Notes: generated by a model not told the origin, from the letters alone. DNA of 64,000 nucleotides from Bostrychus sinensis (GCA_020698575.1 CM036248.1:17587229-17651228); one strand, 5' to 3'. Shown: positions 36,103 to 49,863, numbered from the stretch's first letter. Translations and numbers: made by a program.

Positions 36103-37133
36103 GTAAAATGGAAATCCTCCTCAAAATATCTGAACAATTTTCACTTATTTCCCCAAAACGTTTAACGCATTGTTGAAATTACTATACATGTCTTGCAATA
36201 GGACACATTTGGACAGGAAATATACTAGCTCCGAATTATTCGGACCTTTCAGCTAACTGGCTAACAGAAGCTAAGCTAATTGCTCACGGTTGCTTTCAAA
36301 TGCATTGTGAAGCTTCATAAGCACTTCTCTACCTTGTTTATGTAAATGTTACTATTTTATGCTTGTCGCAAAGCAAGTTTACAACGGCTAACTAATGTGA
36401 TACTTCGTGGCCTAGCTAGTGTTAATGCGCAGGCTAGTGTTCCGCTATTATGTAAACAACAAATGTACAAATCCCACAGTTTCACTCGGGAAATAACCCT
36501 AACTTCATTGTGCTGGTTATAAAACCACAATGGCTTTGGTGGGACATCGTGTATAATTTACATCTGTCGAAATGTAATAGGACCAAGCTATGTTATGTGT
36601 AGCGTTGCTTTGATGGCTAACCTACCTATTTGGGTTAAGCTAGGCTAATCAGTTAGCCCAATTTCTAGTGTTGATGCTATTATTATGACACTTAAAGTAA
36701 TACAAATTGCTATTAAGTCGGGATTTTGTGTTTTGTTTTGCTTATATGTTTACAGTCTCCTCTGCAGTATCTAGAATCCTCTACAGCTAGCATTACTTTG
36801 TACATCGTCCTGTTTACATTTAGCCCTTTGGTTAGCGTTATGTAAAGTGTAATCTCAACCCGTTTAACGAGGCATTGCGCCAATTAGCAACGAGTTGCAC
36901 CTTTTTCAGAATAAAGTCACATTAGGTTGTTTAAAACAACAAAGAGTGGAAATGCATCCATTGTATTATTGGAAAAACCTTCAACCAAGAAGTAGTGAAA
37001 AAGTGAAGTTGTCTGACCTGAGAAAATACACACAGGCACTGTTTGAGCTCTAGTTTCAGTGTTCATTGGAAATTATAGTAAATAATCCAAATACTGATAA
37101 TGACTACTGATTGATGTTTCTTTAGTGTTATAG
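36103..37133 (+). other. Presumed first intron of cnot6
   Basis: About 1 kb without coding potential, rich in the words GCTAAC, GCTAGC and GTTAGC (36240-36850), as is often seen in fish first introns. It ends at either of two AG dinucleotides, 37125 or 37133, both upstream of the start codon. Confidence 0.45.
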
Positions 37134-37135
37134 GA

Positions 37136-39956
37136 ATGCCCAAGGAAAAATATGACCCGCCAGATCCAAGGCGGATGTACACAATTATGTCCAGCGAGGA
37201 GGCAGCCAACGGGAAGAAGTCATACTGGGCTGAGCTGGAAATCAGTGGTGAGAGTTACTGCACATTTTGATGCACCAGGAGATGGTCCTTTTAAATCAGT
37301 TTTATCAGTCACAACATTTACATGCAAAGCATAGTTCGTCTTCTGTCTGACTTTTTCAGGGAACTGGTCATTCCACTTTTGGCACAATCTACACGTACAA
37401 CAGAGAGCCGCACACTAAATCCATGATGCTGTGAGGCATTCAAATGTGGCTAATTTGATAGATAATCAGTAGTTTTATTAATAACTATCAATGGCAACAC
37501 TTTGACGTCACGAAATGAAAAGCAACAATGTCCAAAAAATGTTTCTGGTAAATGTGCCTCACAAAGCCATGTAAATACATCATAAGTTACGACATTCAAG
37601 CTAAATTTTTACAACAAGATAACAAGATGGGCCTAAAACAATACAAAAACAAGCTAGACAGCGGCAGTGGAACATATAATATGTGTCTTTGCTAATCTAA
37701 AAATGTGTGAGTATTGCCCTAAGCATTGGACTAATGTTGTTTTGCCCCTTTAATACTAAGTGCTATTGAATGCCTCTCCTGGCTTAGTCAGAATAAGCTT
37801 TATTTGCCCCAGTAGTTTCACAATAAATCAGACAATTCAGGTGAGCCCCCCCCAACCTGCATGTAGTGAGTGTTTAATTAGTTTCATTGGGTTACTTGTT
37901 GTCCCTGGACACAAAACTATTTTTGGTTTGTACTCAGGTCGTCTCATGCACAGATTCTTTTATGACTTAAAATAAGGTTCTTGACATTCAGTACTGAAAG
38001 TTGAGGACATAATGTTTTTTTGAGTCTATGTATATTTTTGGTGCTGGACTATTAGCACCTGTAAGTTCCTTCCAGATTAAACAATAAGAAAATGTTGCTT
38101 ATGTATGGCAAAGCTATAGCTATATAACAATTTTTGTATGTTGTGTGAGTTGATTGCTCTCTGGCCCAATTTTAAATCGTTATAAAATACATTCTTGTGT
38201 TTCTTGTCGATGTTTAAGAGCAGTGGTTGGTGCTTAGCTATAATTCTCTGTGTATCCTTATTCTATTAACTGCAGGGCGAGTAAGGAGTCTCAGCACAGC
38301 TCTGTGGTCTCTTACCCATCTCACTGCCCTGCACCTCAGTGACAATTCATTGTCACGCATCCCGCCAGACATTGCCAAACTACACAACCTAGTGTACCTG
38401 GATCTCTCATCCAATAAGATCAGGAGCCTGCCGGCAGAGCTCGGCAACATGGTGTCTCTCAGGTAGTATTCAGCTTTTCAGTTCTACTTTAATTTTTATA
38501 AAAGTTTATAATTCAAGTTTATAATAACTGGCCTCTCAGAGATGTATTTTCTAATGATCATATCTATTGTATGTTATTCCAAGGGAACTGCTTTTAAATA
38601 ACAACCAGTTGCGGGTTCTACCATTTGAATTGGGGAAACTATTTCAGTTACAAACACTGGGGTTAAAAGGTGAGTCTTTTATAAACCATCTTTGTTATTG
38701 TTTGCTTATTGTAGTCATAGCTCACAAAAAACCTTTGTGTTTGAGACTAAGATCTCTTGTTTCTTTTATCAGGAAACCCACTTGCACAAGAAATTATGAG
38801 CCTCTACCAGGAGCCTGATGGCACACGGAGACTGCTCAACTACTTGTTAGACAATCTGGCAGGAGCTATCAAACGCAGTAAGTTATCTGCTGCTTACTAC
38901 TTCACTCTAGCACAGAAATGTAAACCAAACAATTGAAATGATTTTGTCTCTATGACATCTGCCTCTTTAGTACCAACAGAGCAGCCCCCAGCCCGGTCAT
39001 GGATTTCACTGCAGGAGCCTGACCGAACACGGCCGTCAGGTAAAAAGATGCATACATAAACAGTGATAGTTGAACCTAAACCTACTTTATTTTGGTTTAG
39101 TTAATATCTTGAAAGAAAAATATCAGTTCCAGTGGGAACTACTGATTTTGAGACTAACTCCGTTATCATTAGTTACTCCTTAAAAATCAGTTAACAAATT
39201 GTTGATTTAAAACAAATGTTTTTTTCCTCTCAGCACTATTCTCAGTGATGTGCTACAATGTGCTGTGTGATAAGTACGCCACTCGTCAACTATATGGCTA
39301 CTGTCCTTCTTGGGCTCTAAATTGGGAATACAGAAAGAAATCCATCATTCAGGAGATCATGGGCTGCAATGCAGATATCATCAGTTTGCAGGTGAGAAAT
39401 GAAAAATTGTTAATTACACACAATTGATGGTGAGAAATTTGATCAAATTAATTTGTAATTTTACTGTAGTTTCTGTGTACCATGCCCTTCAATACTTTAC
39501 TTTAAACCTATATTTATTAACAGATGCACTGCTTCAACTGTTCTGTTTTGAGTTTATATTTATTGATTTTATTTTGTAATTTTAATTGCATGTTATGTCT
39601 AAAAAGGAGTCCTGGTGTCAGTATGTGCAACAAAAAGATATAGGGTTTAACTGTCCCAACTGTCGTACTTTACCACTGTTTGGTCTCAGACTAACCAAAC
39701 CACCCTGAAGCCTCTTGGGTGTTTTTTAATTGTGCCTTTAACATTTTAGACTAAAAGCCAATCAGGTTTTATCACTGTTCCATTTTAACTCGACACAAAA
39801 TCTTAAACTTTATGAATTTTTGTAATTTCAGCCATATAAAGCTTATTCAAATACTTGAATAGACTTGCCCCTGAGCCACTTTATAAATTTGTGAACAGAC
39901 TACAGAATGTCAGATCTACGAGAGCAGTGATGTGGAGACTGTAAAATTCCATTTTC

Positions 39957-39989
<33 letters not shown>

Positions 39990-42900
39990 CTGTAAAAGGA
40001 GCAAACCTGTGGAACTCTCTCTTTGCAGATATAAAGATTATAACTAAACTAAACCCTTTGGGGGAAAAAAAATATATCCTGGCTCATACTGCAACAATCA
40101 TGTATAAATTATAACACATGAACACATGTTCATGAATCTAGATTCTCTATCTGTGCAATTTGGACATTTTATTATATTCACTGTTTACTATGCATTTAGT
40201 GTAATATCTGTCAAAAGCCCTACTAGGAATAGGTGTTGCAATTTAGCTTTAGTGATAAACACTGTGATACTGACATTGGATTATTTTGAGAAGAAAATCT
40301 ATGTTTATTTTATCTGTCCATATTAAATAAACTAAGGGTGCTCCGATCAGGGTTTTTGAGGCCAATCACCGATCAGCCTCTGCTGTGATCAGCCGATACC
40401 AATCATGGCCGATACCGATCACGTGGTCTTCAATGTAGTAATGTATTGTATGCAGGCTATTATCAGTTCCATTTGAAAAATACTGTAGCCTTTGTAAATA
40501 TAAAAGAACAACAAAATTCTACTTATTTTTGTTTTAGAAGAGGTTTTGTTGCATTATTGGTCTTTAATGTGTGCCCAGTGTCTGTGGTTTTGTTTGAATG
40601 CTCCGCTGATGTAAAAATCAGCTGTTCTTAATTGGTTCCTTTAATGCGAGTCCGCGGGTGCAGCGCCTGCGTCCGCGTAACGCGCAGCCAAACCAGGTTG
40701 AAACATAGTGGACTAAAGAGCAGACAGCTCCTGCTGCCAGTTTTGACAACGTCTGAATGAAGAAAACGTGCAAAGAGAGCAGAGAAGACAACGATGAAAG
40801 GTGCTCCTCTCAGACACACGGACACATGGGCTGCCTTTTTACTTTCTCTTACCATTAGCAGCCATTTGGTGCAGTTTAAGCCACAAAACGCACAGTTTTC
40901 TCCGCACAACAAGACACAGGCAGACTCTGAACTTTCTTAATCCTTTTAACGTAACTGTTAGCGGGTTGGCTGTAGCTCTATTTACGTTGGTGTTTGCAAA
41001 TACACGCACTGCTGCGCCTCGGTTCTGTCCCGTGCGCTCCTAAAGCAGGCGGGGACACAGCGGGGACACAAAGCAGCGCCTCCAGGGCAGGTTTGTGTTA
41101 GTTATAACCAGGGCTTAACTTAAAAACACTGCTAAAATAACGCTACTGCTGTTTAATCAAACCGGAGTTGCAGGACAGTAAATGTGAGAGCCTCGCGTGT
41201 TTATTGTAATTTGATCGGCCCTTCTGATCGGCCCATTTTACCGATCACCGATCACTCTATTTTTAGCCATGATCGGCCGATCCTGATCGGCGGCCGATCG
41301 ATCGGAACACCCTTAAAATAAACCATAAAAAAAATCAGGCCCAAAAAGATATTAACACCTGAATACACCAAGCCTGGAAAAATTGAGAGGATTGAGTAAG
41401 GAAGGGCATCCAGGGTAAAAATATATTCCAAAATTAAATCTGCTAATCAGATGATAGACTATGGTGAGCCCCGGGAGCAAGGCTAGCAGCCAAAAGAGAC
41501 TAGAGATGATTGTATAAGTGTACAAATAAAGGATATTTTGGATCAGTGGATTCAAGCACCAGTGTATTAACCAAGGGCACAGTGTGCATTATTCTTTTGC
41601 CTCTCGTGGTGGCTCTCTGGCCACTTCTCCGAAAGATATGTAGGATATAGGTGAATTTTAAATTGTGTACATCATTAATACTCTGTCCACTTAAAATAAG
41701 CTGTAGTAGATAAATTAATGTAATTGCTTTAATCATATCCAGTTTTCTTTTGCCTTATCAAACATACTTGAAATGGTTTTACCTTGTTTATGACTGTTTT
41801 ACAGGAAGTTGAGACTGAGCAGTACTACAACTTTTTTTTGCCTGAGCTGAAGGAGCAGGGGTACGATGGGTTCTTCAGTCCAAAGTCTCGAGCCAGGACA
41901 ATGTCAGAGTCAGACCGTAAACATGTGGATGGGTGTGCAATTTTCTACAAGACAGAAAAGTATGTACCAGATGTTTTTCACTAAAGTCCAGTAGATGGTC
42001 AGATCTAAACCTTTCACACTCACTGAATGTTAATGCAGAAAACCTGAATTTATTCTCAGCCTGTAGATCAATATAGCTGATTGACCTCTGTCAACAGTAA
42101 ACATAAGTCTGCAACAGCTGTTGTCAAGGAAGGACTGTGATACCAAACTGTTCAGTGCTGGCATTTTGCAGCAGTCTAACCCCTACAACTAACACATGCA
42201 GTTATTCAAACAAAGAGGTTTTAGTCGATCACAGGATGTCAGCCCACAATTTTCCATTAAATAGAAGAAACCCTTCTGTGACAAAGGTGTCTGATTTATC
42301 ACAAAACCTTTCAGGTGTGTGTGTGTTTTTCAGTTTTAAGTCAAATAGACTACCAAGGCAAAAGAGAAAATTAACTAAACAAGCAAGTGCATGCTGCAGC
42401 AGTAGTTTCACACAGCTGTAGCCACAGAGTTTCACCACAAAATATTTGAAGTGTTGGTAACAGTGATTGGGCAGATATGAATACAAATACTAATAAATGG
42501 AAAGCTTTAGTAGATAATCTAATCTAATTATCTCAAAGGATTTAATTAATGTTGAAGACTATTTGTCTTTTTCACCCAGGTTCAGTGCTGTGCAGAAGCA
42601 CACAGTGGAGTTCAACCAGCTGGCCATGGCTAACTCCGAGGGCTCAGAGGCAATGCTGAACAGAGTCATGACCAAGGATAACATTGGGGTGGCTGTCCTA
42701 CTCGAGGTCCGCAAAGAGATGATGGAGGTTTCCTGTAAGTAGCATTTACCAGTACACAGTTTTAAAACTAATGGGAGCTAGCACTAAACTGTCGATATAC
42801 AAGTGTTACATTTGTAGAAGCGAGCTCACTTCCCACTGGTGTGTGCTGCTTGTTTGTCTTTTAGCCGGAAAATCCCTTCATGGCATGGAGAAGCAGCTGC

Positions 42901-44026
42901 TCCTGGTGGCCAATGCACATATGCACTGGGATCCAGAATATTCTGACGTCAAACTGGTCCAAACCATGATGTTCTTGTCGGAGGTAAAGAACATAGTGGA
43001 CAAGGCCACACGCAGCCTTAAGTTGTCGTCTGTCTCTGGAGAAACCAATGCCATTCCCCTGGTGCTGTGCGCTGACCTCAACTCCCTGCCGGACTCTGGT
43101 TAGTAATCTGACCTATCTCATATTTAATGACCCAACTACTACTACTACTACTACTATCTGTGGATATTACAGTGAACAAGAAAAAGACCATAGGTACCGC
43201 TTCATTTTTTACAAACTGTATTAAAGCTGACTTTGATTTGCAGGCGTGGTGGAGTACCTGAGTAGTGGTGGAGTGGACTGCACTCACAAGGACTTCAAGG
43301 AGCTTCGTTATAGCGACAGTTTGACCAAATTTAACTGCAATGGCAAGAACAGCACGTCCAATGGCAGGATTACCCATGGCTTCAAGCTAAAGAGCGCCTA
43401 TGAGAATGGCCTGATGCCTTACACCAACTACACCTTTGACTTTAAGGTATGGCCATGAAGAACACACTTGATTTTACATGATTTTGATAACTGTTGCACC
43501 ATGTTTTTGTTTTTTTAAATGACACTTCCCTACAATAACGGCCACTTTAAATGTTGACTAAAATAAAATGTTTACCCTTTACTTATTATGACCTCTGGAC
43601 TTTGACTGGCCCGTCGAAGTTACCCCAGTTAATAATCTGCTTTTATGCTATTAGTCACAAAAAAGAAAATGCCAGATGTCAGTACATTTACAGATTGTGC
43701 ATTAAATTATGGTCTTCAGTCACAGACAGTATTAACTAGATAGGTCTGTTTTCATTTTTGTTATTTAACATGCCTCTTTTTTTTTTTTTTTTTTTTTTTT
43801 TTGTCCTCAGGGTGTCATTGACTACATTTTCTACTCCAAGCCTCACCTGAACGTGCTGGGTATCTTGGGCCCCCTGGACCCCCACTGGCTGGTTGAGAAC
43901 AATGTCACCGGCTGCCCGCACCCCCACATCCCCTCCGACCACTTCTCCCTGTTCGCCCAGCTGGAGCTGCTCCTGCCCAATGCGCCCCCACAGGTCAATG
44001 GGCTCCATCTGCCTGCGCGCAGGTAG
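37136..44026 (+). CDS. cnot6: CCR4-NOT complex subunit 6, CCR4-type deadenylase
   Basis: Eleven coding exons: 37136-37247, 38276-38462, 38584-38669, 38773-38877, 38971-39039, 39234-39391, 41805-41959, 42580-42734, 42865-43098, 43244-43446, 43811-44026. Phases agree throughout and give 559 residues (human CNOT6 557). It is a Mg-dependent 3'-5' exonuclease that shortens mRNA poly(A) tails in the cytoplasm as part of CCR4-NOT. Leucine-rich repeats span about residues 50-140 (LTALHLSDN, LVYLDLSSN, LRELLLNNN) and bind the CAF1 subunit. The EEP nuclease domain runs from about 187 to the end, with N195, E240, D413, N415, D492 and the SDH ending at H532, so all catalytic positions are intact. The start MPKEKYDPPDP, and EQPPARSWI between the domains, favour CNOT6 over CNOT6L. 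The intron between coding exons 6 and 7 (2.4 kb) contains a hAT-like insertion. Confidence 0.97.
39960..39989. repeat. Poly-T tract in a cnot6 intron
   Basis: About 30 uninterrupted T residues in the intron between coding exons 6 and 7. Possibly the inverted tail of a retroposed fragment, though nothing upstream identifies it. Confidence 0.8.
40333..41315. mobile_element. Non-autonomous hAT element in cnot6 intron, perfect TSD
   Basis: The 983-bp insertion begins TAAGGGTGCTCCGATC and ends in the inverse of TAAGGGTGTTCCGATC (15 of 16 positions). It is flanked by identical 8-mers AAATAAAC at 40325-40332 and 41316-41323. An 8-bp duplication is diagnostic of hAT transposons. Subterminal GATCGG/CCGATC words are repeated near both ends. 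The interior is CpG-rich compared with the intron, and no transposase is encoded. Confidence 0.85.
41385..41515. repeat. Small LINE-type fragment in a cnot6 intron
   Basis: 'gtaaggaagggcatccaggg', then 'tatggtgagccccgggagca' and 'agcagccaaaagagac', resemble the 3' portion of a widespread teleost non-LTR repeat. It lies next to the hAT insertion but outside its target duplication. Confidence 0.45.
43777..43802 (+). repeat. T26 tract abutting the last cnot6 acceptor
   Basis: A pure T run ends 8 bases before the AG (43809-43810) of the final coding exon and so forms most of its polypyrimidine tract. Such tracts vary in length. Confidence 0.85.
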
Positions 44027-47000
44027 TGAGTCCCTGCCACACCACCAGAGGGAGCTGCCACCTCAGCCTCTCAGTTTTTAATCTTCTCCCTCCCACTACC
44101 AGCTCTTCCCCCACTGCACTGGAGGGGAAGACAAAAACACAACCTGTAAAATAAACGTACAGTGAGGTCTGGCCGACAGGGATTTCGTATAATGTTATAG
44201 ATATTCTATATTTTTCTTTATCCTTTCTCCTGTTTTTATTTTTAACTGCTCAGTTCAGTCAATGTTTGTATCAGATTTTGTTTTGCAAACCCTCTTTTTA
44301 TTCTCAAATCCACCACATTCTTTGTTGCTCTCTTTTAAACTAAACAATATGGTAGCTCATTCAGTTTTTCACATGGAAGGCTTTTTAATGGTAAGAGAAA
44401 TCTGGGCTTGACAAGCACCGAAAAGAAAACTGTCATGTATTAATCTCAAACCAGCAAAGACAGCAGATGCCAGTTTCAGACCTCCATCTTTGACATGTGC
44501 TTGGTGCTGTAATATGGCCGCCCAAGTGCTCCATCTCTCAAATGTGGTCGCTCTAGAGCAGCTCTTGACTGGTAGATGGAGGCCACATTTCCTGCTGTCA
44601 TTCTGTGGTGCTTCGGTCTCCTGTGGTGCTACAAGACTTTACAACTCTGTCCGATTTCCCTTGTAGTGTTATGCTTTAGGGAGGATGATGTGAGAAACTG
44701 AGTGCAGTTACCATCCTGTTTTCTGAGTGTTTTGCCCCATCTTGCAGTTAAAAAAGGCTAGTCTAGTGCTTAGGAGCTTACATGGCCCATGTACAACCTT
44801 ATAGGCAAGGGGATATAGGCTGATGGGAAAAAGAGATGGGAGGGGCTTTTTTTTTTTTCCTCTTCACAAATCTTTCCTTTTATTGATTGTGTTTAAGCAG
44901 AGAGAGTGAATAATGGCTGACACAAGGGAGTAAAACCAGCATTCCTCTCACTGTCCACTCCATACATGCAAACGTACACATGCACACAACTAATTTGCAG
45001 GCAGATTTGTAGCACTGTCTCCAAGGCCAGTAGTGACTTTCCCCAGCCATAAATTCCATACACAAAAGCAGTGGTTTTTCACAAGTGTTTGTACAGAATA
45101 GAAATCTCGACTCAGTCTTTACATGATTGTATATGAACCACAAAAGACCTGTTTTCTGGCGTTTTTTGTACTAAGAGTAAATTATGATCAGATTTGAAAA
45201 AAAGATTGTATTGTAAACTATGGCTAAATTTTTATCCAGTTAATGTTAAGATGAATTGATATTACCAGCTTGTACAAAAGACGTAAGAAAAGGTTGTTCG
45301 AGGCGTTCGCTGTCACTACTTTGCACTCCCTAGAGATTAACTGTAATTAACGTGTGTTTTTATTTTATTTAGCCCTTCTCACTCTGCTGATTTGTTTTTT
45401 TTTTTGGCATATTGCTGCGATTGTAAATAGACAATGAGTAAACTTTGCCTGTTGCTTCTCGCCCATTAACAAAGCCATTGATCCACGCTGCTGCCATCAG
45501 TTTTTGACAAAAGGACACACACGAATAAGTCGCAGCCCACCAGTGATTTCACATCTGTTCATCTTTGTGTGGCTGTACGACGTCTCCAAATCCCACTTGT
45601 ACAAATGAACATCGTGCCTCACTGTAGCAGTTGTTGTTGTCTTGCACTATTTACATTTGACGAACGCCTGAACAACCTTTTCTCCTTTTATTTTTAAATA
45701 CTGTTGACACATTTGAAGATTTTATGTCCTTTTTTGTTAAGTTCCTTTTTTATGAGCTATGACAATGTCATGATGATGTGTATATCCTTCCTACTCATTA
45801 AGCTCTATAGTAATCAGGTATGCTTTTCCCCTCTGACCCTTTCTCCATTCCAGAAGGAACATGAGAGAGGTTGTCTTATCTAAATCCACTGTCTTGGATT
45901 ATTTTGCACCTGTATCTTAGCGCAGCTTAATGTCCAAATCCCTCTCCCTCAAACACCTCACCCGTAGCTCTTTTCTTGGCCATCTGTCCTAGACCTTCAG
46001 TCCCATTACTCCATATTTACCTACCCACATGTAACCTCCTGACCTCAGACTAACCTCCCCACTGTATGGCTTAAGCTGTGTCTTTTTTAATCCCTCTGCT
46101 CAACCACTTTGTATAGCTCCTTTACCCTGTCACTGCAGCTATAGTGCCATTGGTGGACCCCTACCTCTGCAATGGTAAAGGTGGAAGGCCCACTTTGCTT
46201 TTAGAAAAAAATGAAGAGAAAGGGGGCAGTGACCTCAGCTGTTGGTCTGTGAAGGCCATGTTGACATGTTGTTTGAATAGATTTATTACATCTCAAAGCC
46301 ACAGGAGAAATCTTGTTGGTAGTTTTTCAACCAACCATGTGAACATGGACACCAAAAAATTGAGCACTTTGACTCGGCTGATGCCCCTCTCTCCCTGTCC
46401 CATCAGAAAAGGATCTCTTATTGTAAATCCTAAAACATTTTAAAGCAAGAGGGAAGCAAGTGAATAGGAAGTATAAATTTAGTCCTCAGATCAAGTTTTG
46501 ACCCGTTTGTTTGCCCCCACTTGGTTGTTTTTAAACATTTTTTTCCAATGGAAACCAATGTGTCCAGTTTTTTTCTGAATGGCATTAGTATTGTAGTAGA
46601 TTTAAAGGCTAGCTTTTTGTAAAGTGTGAATAAAAGATGTATCTCATGTTTCCTTTCTAAAATGATATTGAATTGTGTTGTGTAAATCATGAAATCTATG
46701 ATGGTGTTATGTTTGCTACTTTGTTTTTACTTTGACTCAATATTTTCCATAAACTGTTGTCCCATCACAAACCAAATCCTCTGTAGAAATCATGACATGT
46801 CTATGGCTTGAATGTTCCTGATGATGATGTGTAGAGCGAAGGTTTAGGTGCTTAGAGGAGGATCTTCTCTGGTCTTTGGTGTTGGTGACACTTGTAAGCA
46901 CAGGGATATTCAGTCTTTTTGGTCGTTACTTTCAGCTTTATTTTTTGATGTTGCATGGCACTGGCTGGAGAGTGCTAGTGTCAGTAGTTTAGGGCAGCAG

Positions 47001-48290
47001 AGCTGTCTCGCTAGTGGCTGCAGTTCAGTTCTAGAGATCACTTCTGACTGGTGTAAAATGTGTTGTAAGACTAAGCTAATGGTGTGCCGCTGGTCACTAG
47101 ACTGGTCCTGTGATGATTTTTGAGTACTTATAGTCCATCTCACTCTTGTTCTTGTGCATCACAGTGGTTTCTCTGTTACACTAGCTAGCTACTATTGATC
47201 GTCACTGATTTCTTAACATAATTTCAGGTCGACTCCCCCATTTCCCCCTCATTGTTTCGCAGACTGTGGCTTCTGACAAAAAATCTGGCGAATCACAGTT
47301 GAGTTATGTCACCCTGTAGGCTTCAGTGAGTAGTCACATGTTGGCTTTGTACTTTTCCACTGTTGCATTGTTTCATAGTTGGCTTGTTAAGCGTAAAATG
47401 ATTTTCCCAGGCTGCATCTATCTGTAATGGTGCGCACCAAAGCTGCTTGTAGTTCATTTCACCAACCAACATTGCCATCTAATACTAATCATAGTCTTCA
47501 TAAAATGTAGGGCTGTAAGGAAAGCATTGTCCTTTTCCTTAAAACACATGAACACACTGCATCCATTCTCATACTGACTGTTGTTGGACTTTAGCTCTCA
47601 TCCCATCTTTTTTCCAAGAACTTGGCAATAATACCCTTGACCATTCAGACTCACAATGGATTTTAAATATTTTACCTGGAATATGTAGCTCTTTTGTCTT
47701 TCAAATCGTGGTCGCTTTTTAACTCTGCATCTTCATTCTAACTCTCTGGATTGTTCTGTTACCCCAACACTATTACTTTTGTTTTTCATCCATCTTGTAT
47801 ATTTACTCATCTCTTTTCCCTTGCCGATTTTAGTGGTAGTTGTTCAATGATCAGGATTGTCTATCTGTAGTCAAGCTGAGTACATATATTGATCTGTGTC
47901 ACTGTGTTTTATGCACTGGACCAACTATTGTTTACCATTCATTAAATACCAGCAAAAAAGCGAATAATAATGACAAAACACTTGCACAATGATGTAGAAT
48001 GTCCATTAACCCAGACGAGAAATCAAGGCAGCTGTTTTCAAATCAATACTGTTTTCAAAAGAAACTGAATGGTAAACAATGATTTTCTGTTGTACCCCTT
48101 AGCCGTCCTCTCCACACTCTTTGGACTAGTTTGGTTCTTTATTTTTCTGTTGACTACAGGATCTGCTTGTTTCCTTTACACCTACCTATGTATTTTCCTA
48201 CTTCTGGTTGAAAATAAATTCTATATTATCTGTTTCAAGCGGTGTCACCTCTTATTCTTTGCATATAAATATTGAAAATAAATTCTATAT
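44027..48290 (+). other. Long 3' UTR of cnot6 (probable extent)
   Basis: From the stop codon to about 48290 the sequence is free of the interspersed repeats that pack the rest of the window, as expected for transcribed UTR under constraint. A proximal AATAAA lies at 44150-44155. A distal pair sits at 48213-48218 and 48277-48282. A Pumilio-type TGTAAATA occurs at 45422-45429. Scattered open frames (for example 46144-46443 plus) show no family resemblance. The extent is inferred, not shown. Confidence 0.55.
48213..48282 (+). terminator. Duplicated distal poly(A) signals of cnot6
   Basis: AATAAA at 48213-48218 and again at 48277-48282, each within the same 19-base context TTGAAAATAAATTCTATAT. 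T/GT-rich sequence ('ctgttctctttgtcttgta') follows the second, as expected of a cleavage site. Confidence 0.55.
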
Positions 48291-48394
48291 CTGTTCTCTT
48301 TGTCTTGTATGCTTTGGCTTCCTTTCTTCATATGTTTCACCCCCTTCCTATTGACTTAATTTTAGCAACAAAAAAAACAGCGTAGTCACTCTTG

Positions 48395-48920
48395 ATATGG
48401 CTGGCTGGACTTGTTTTGACACCAGGTAAATGTTTTGACAGCTCAGACTTGGACACACCTCTTCTTGCAGACCAGAACTTGTGATTCAATTCTGAACTAA
48501 TGATTCGGACTTATGGAAAATAATTCAGACTTGGAGTCAGACTAGTTTCCTTTTATGCTGAAAACAGAGACCGCTTTGCACTACAATTAAGTATCAGCAA
48601 ACAAGCATAATTTAATAATCTGTGACTATGGTTTATAAAACTAACATCAAGATGTCAGTGTTACAGTATCATATGCACAATCATTTCTGTGACTGGATTT
48701 GGACTTTAGGCCTTCAGTTTGTTTGGGCTCTACTTGAATTCAAATTGAATAGATTTAAATTGGACTTGGACACATATCTAAGTGCAGGTCAATTCAAAAA
48801 CTGCCACTTCAAGTAGTAATCACTCAATTTGGACCGGCCCTTTGTGCCCTAGACTTTGTGACTTGGACTCAAACACTGAGGCCTCCCAAACTGGTGACTC
48901 CACTACAACACTGGGTTGGT
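48395..48920. repeat. 'gacttggact'-type interspersed repeat
   Basis: Repeated words such as 'cagacttggacacac', 'ttcagacttggagtcagact', 'attggacttggacacatat' and 'gtgacttggactcaaacac' recall a fish repeat built from degenerate GACTTGGACT units. Terminal repeats were not found. Confidence 0.45.
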
Positions 48921-49863
48921 GTGATGCATGTTATTGAATCAGGATACACATTAAAATCTATAAACAATAAAGTTTTTCCAAAGCAGTGGTCACCAGATGC
49001 CATCTTGGTCGAAGTCTTGTCTCAGCAGCAGCCCTGGGCCCCTGAAGTGTCCTTTAGCAGCACAGTTTTAACAACACTACGGGCGCTGTTTTGGAGCAAC
49101 GCCTGCCCTTTGCTTTTCCTGCAGGTTGGCAAATGAAAAGTGAATGTCCCATCAGGGATTAATAAAGGTTAATATTTAATACCAAATATAGCCCTGGGAT
49201 GAATGCTTTGTGTAGTACTGCGTTTGGGCACAGGGTGGAGCCAAAGGATTACCTCTGGACTGAAAGTCGTTTAAGAGGAAGTTGATGCAAGGTGTGGGCA
49301 TCAGTGTCACTGATAAGACTCATAATATCAGATATGAATACCAGTTATGAAAGCCACATAACAAAGTATGCATTTTTTTATTCTTACAGCACCAAATAAC
49401 AAAATACGTTTAGCTTGCTTACTGTTTGACGCACTTGCACTTGTTGGTATACTGTGAAGAAAATAAATGGTTGCATAATCAAAACATTTGAATGCTTAGT
49501 ATCCCATTTTTCTCACTTAAAAAACAATTGCCATTTTGCTCCACATACCAGTAATACTAATCTCACAACTACTTTGGTGCCCATACAATCGAATTAAATG
49601 ACACACCATTTAAATATGCGACTATAATGTAATTATGATCACTGGTGTCTTATATTGGTAAAGCAAGGTTTTATACACTGACAATAGACAGGCTGAATAT
49701 ATATTTCTTCAAAGCAACTATGCACATGTTTTTAGGACTGAAGTAATTAATCTTACTAGACAAGAAAAAAAATACTAATAGGGAACACAAAAACAAAAGA
49801 CGTGGCACAGGCTTTTGTTAACACATTTTCACGCCTTTAATTCTTTCAGCAACAAAAATGATA
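48921..49863. other. Intergenic, no gene recognised
   Basis: No exon, RNA gene or clear element seen. Confidence 0.5.
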
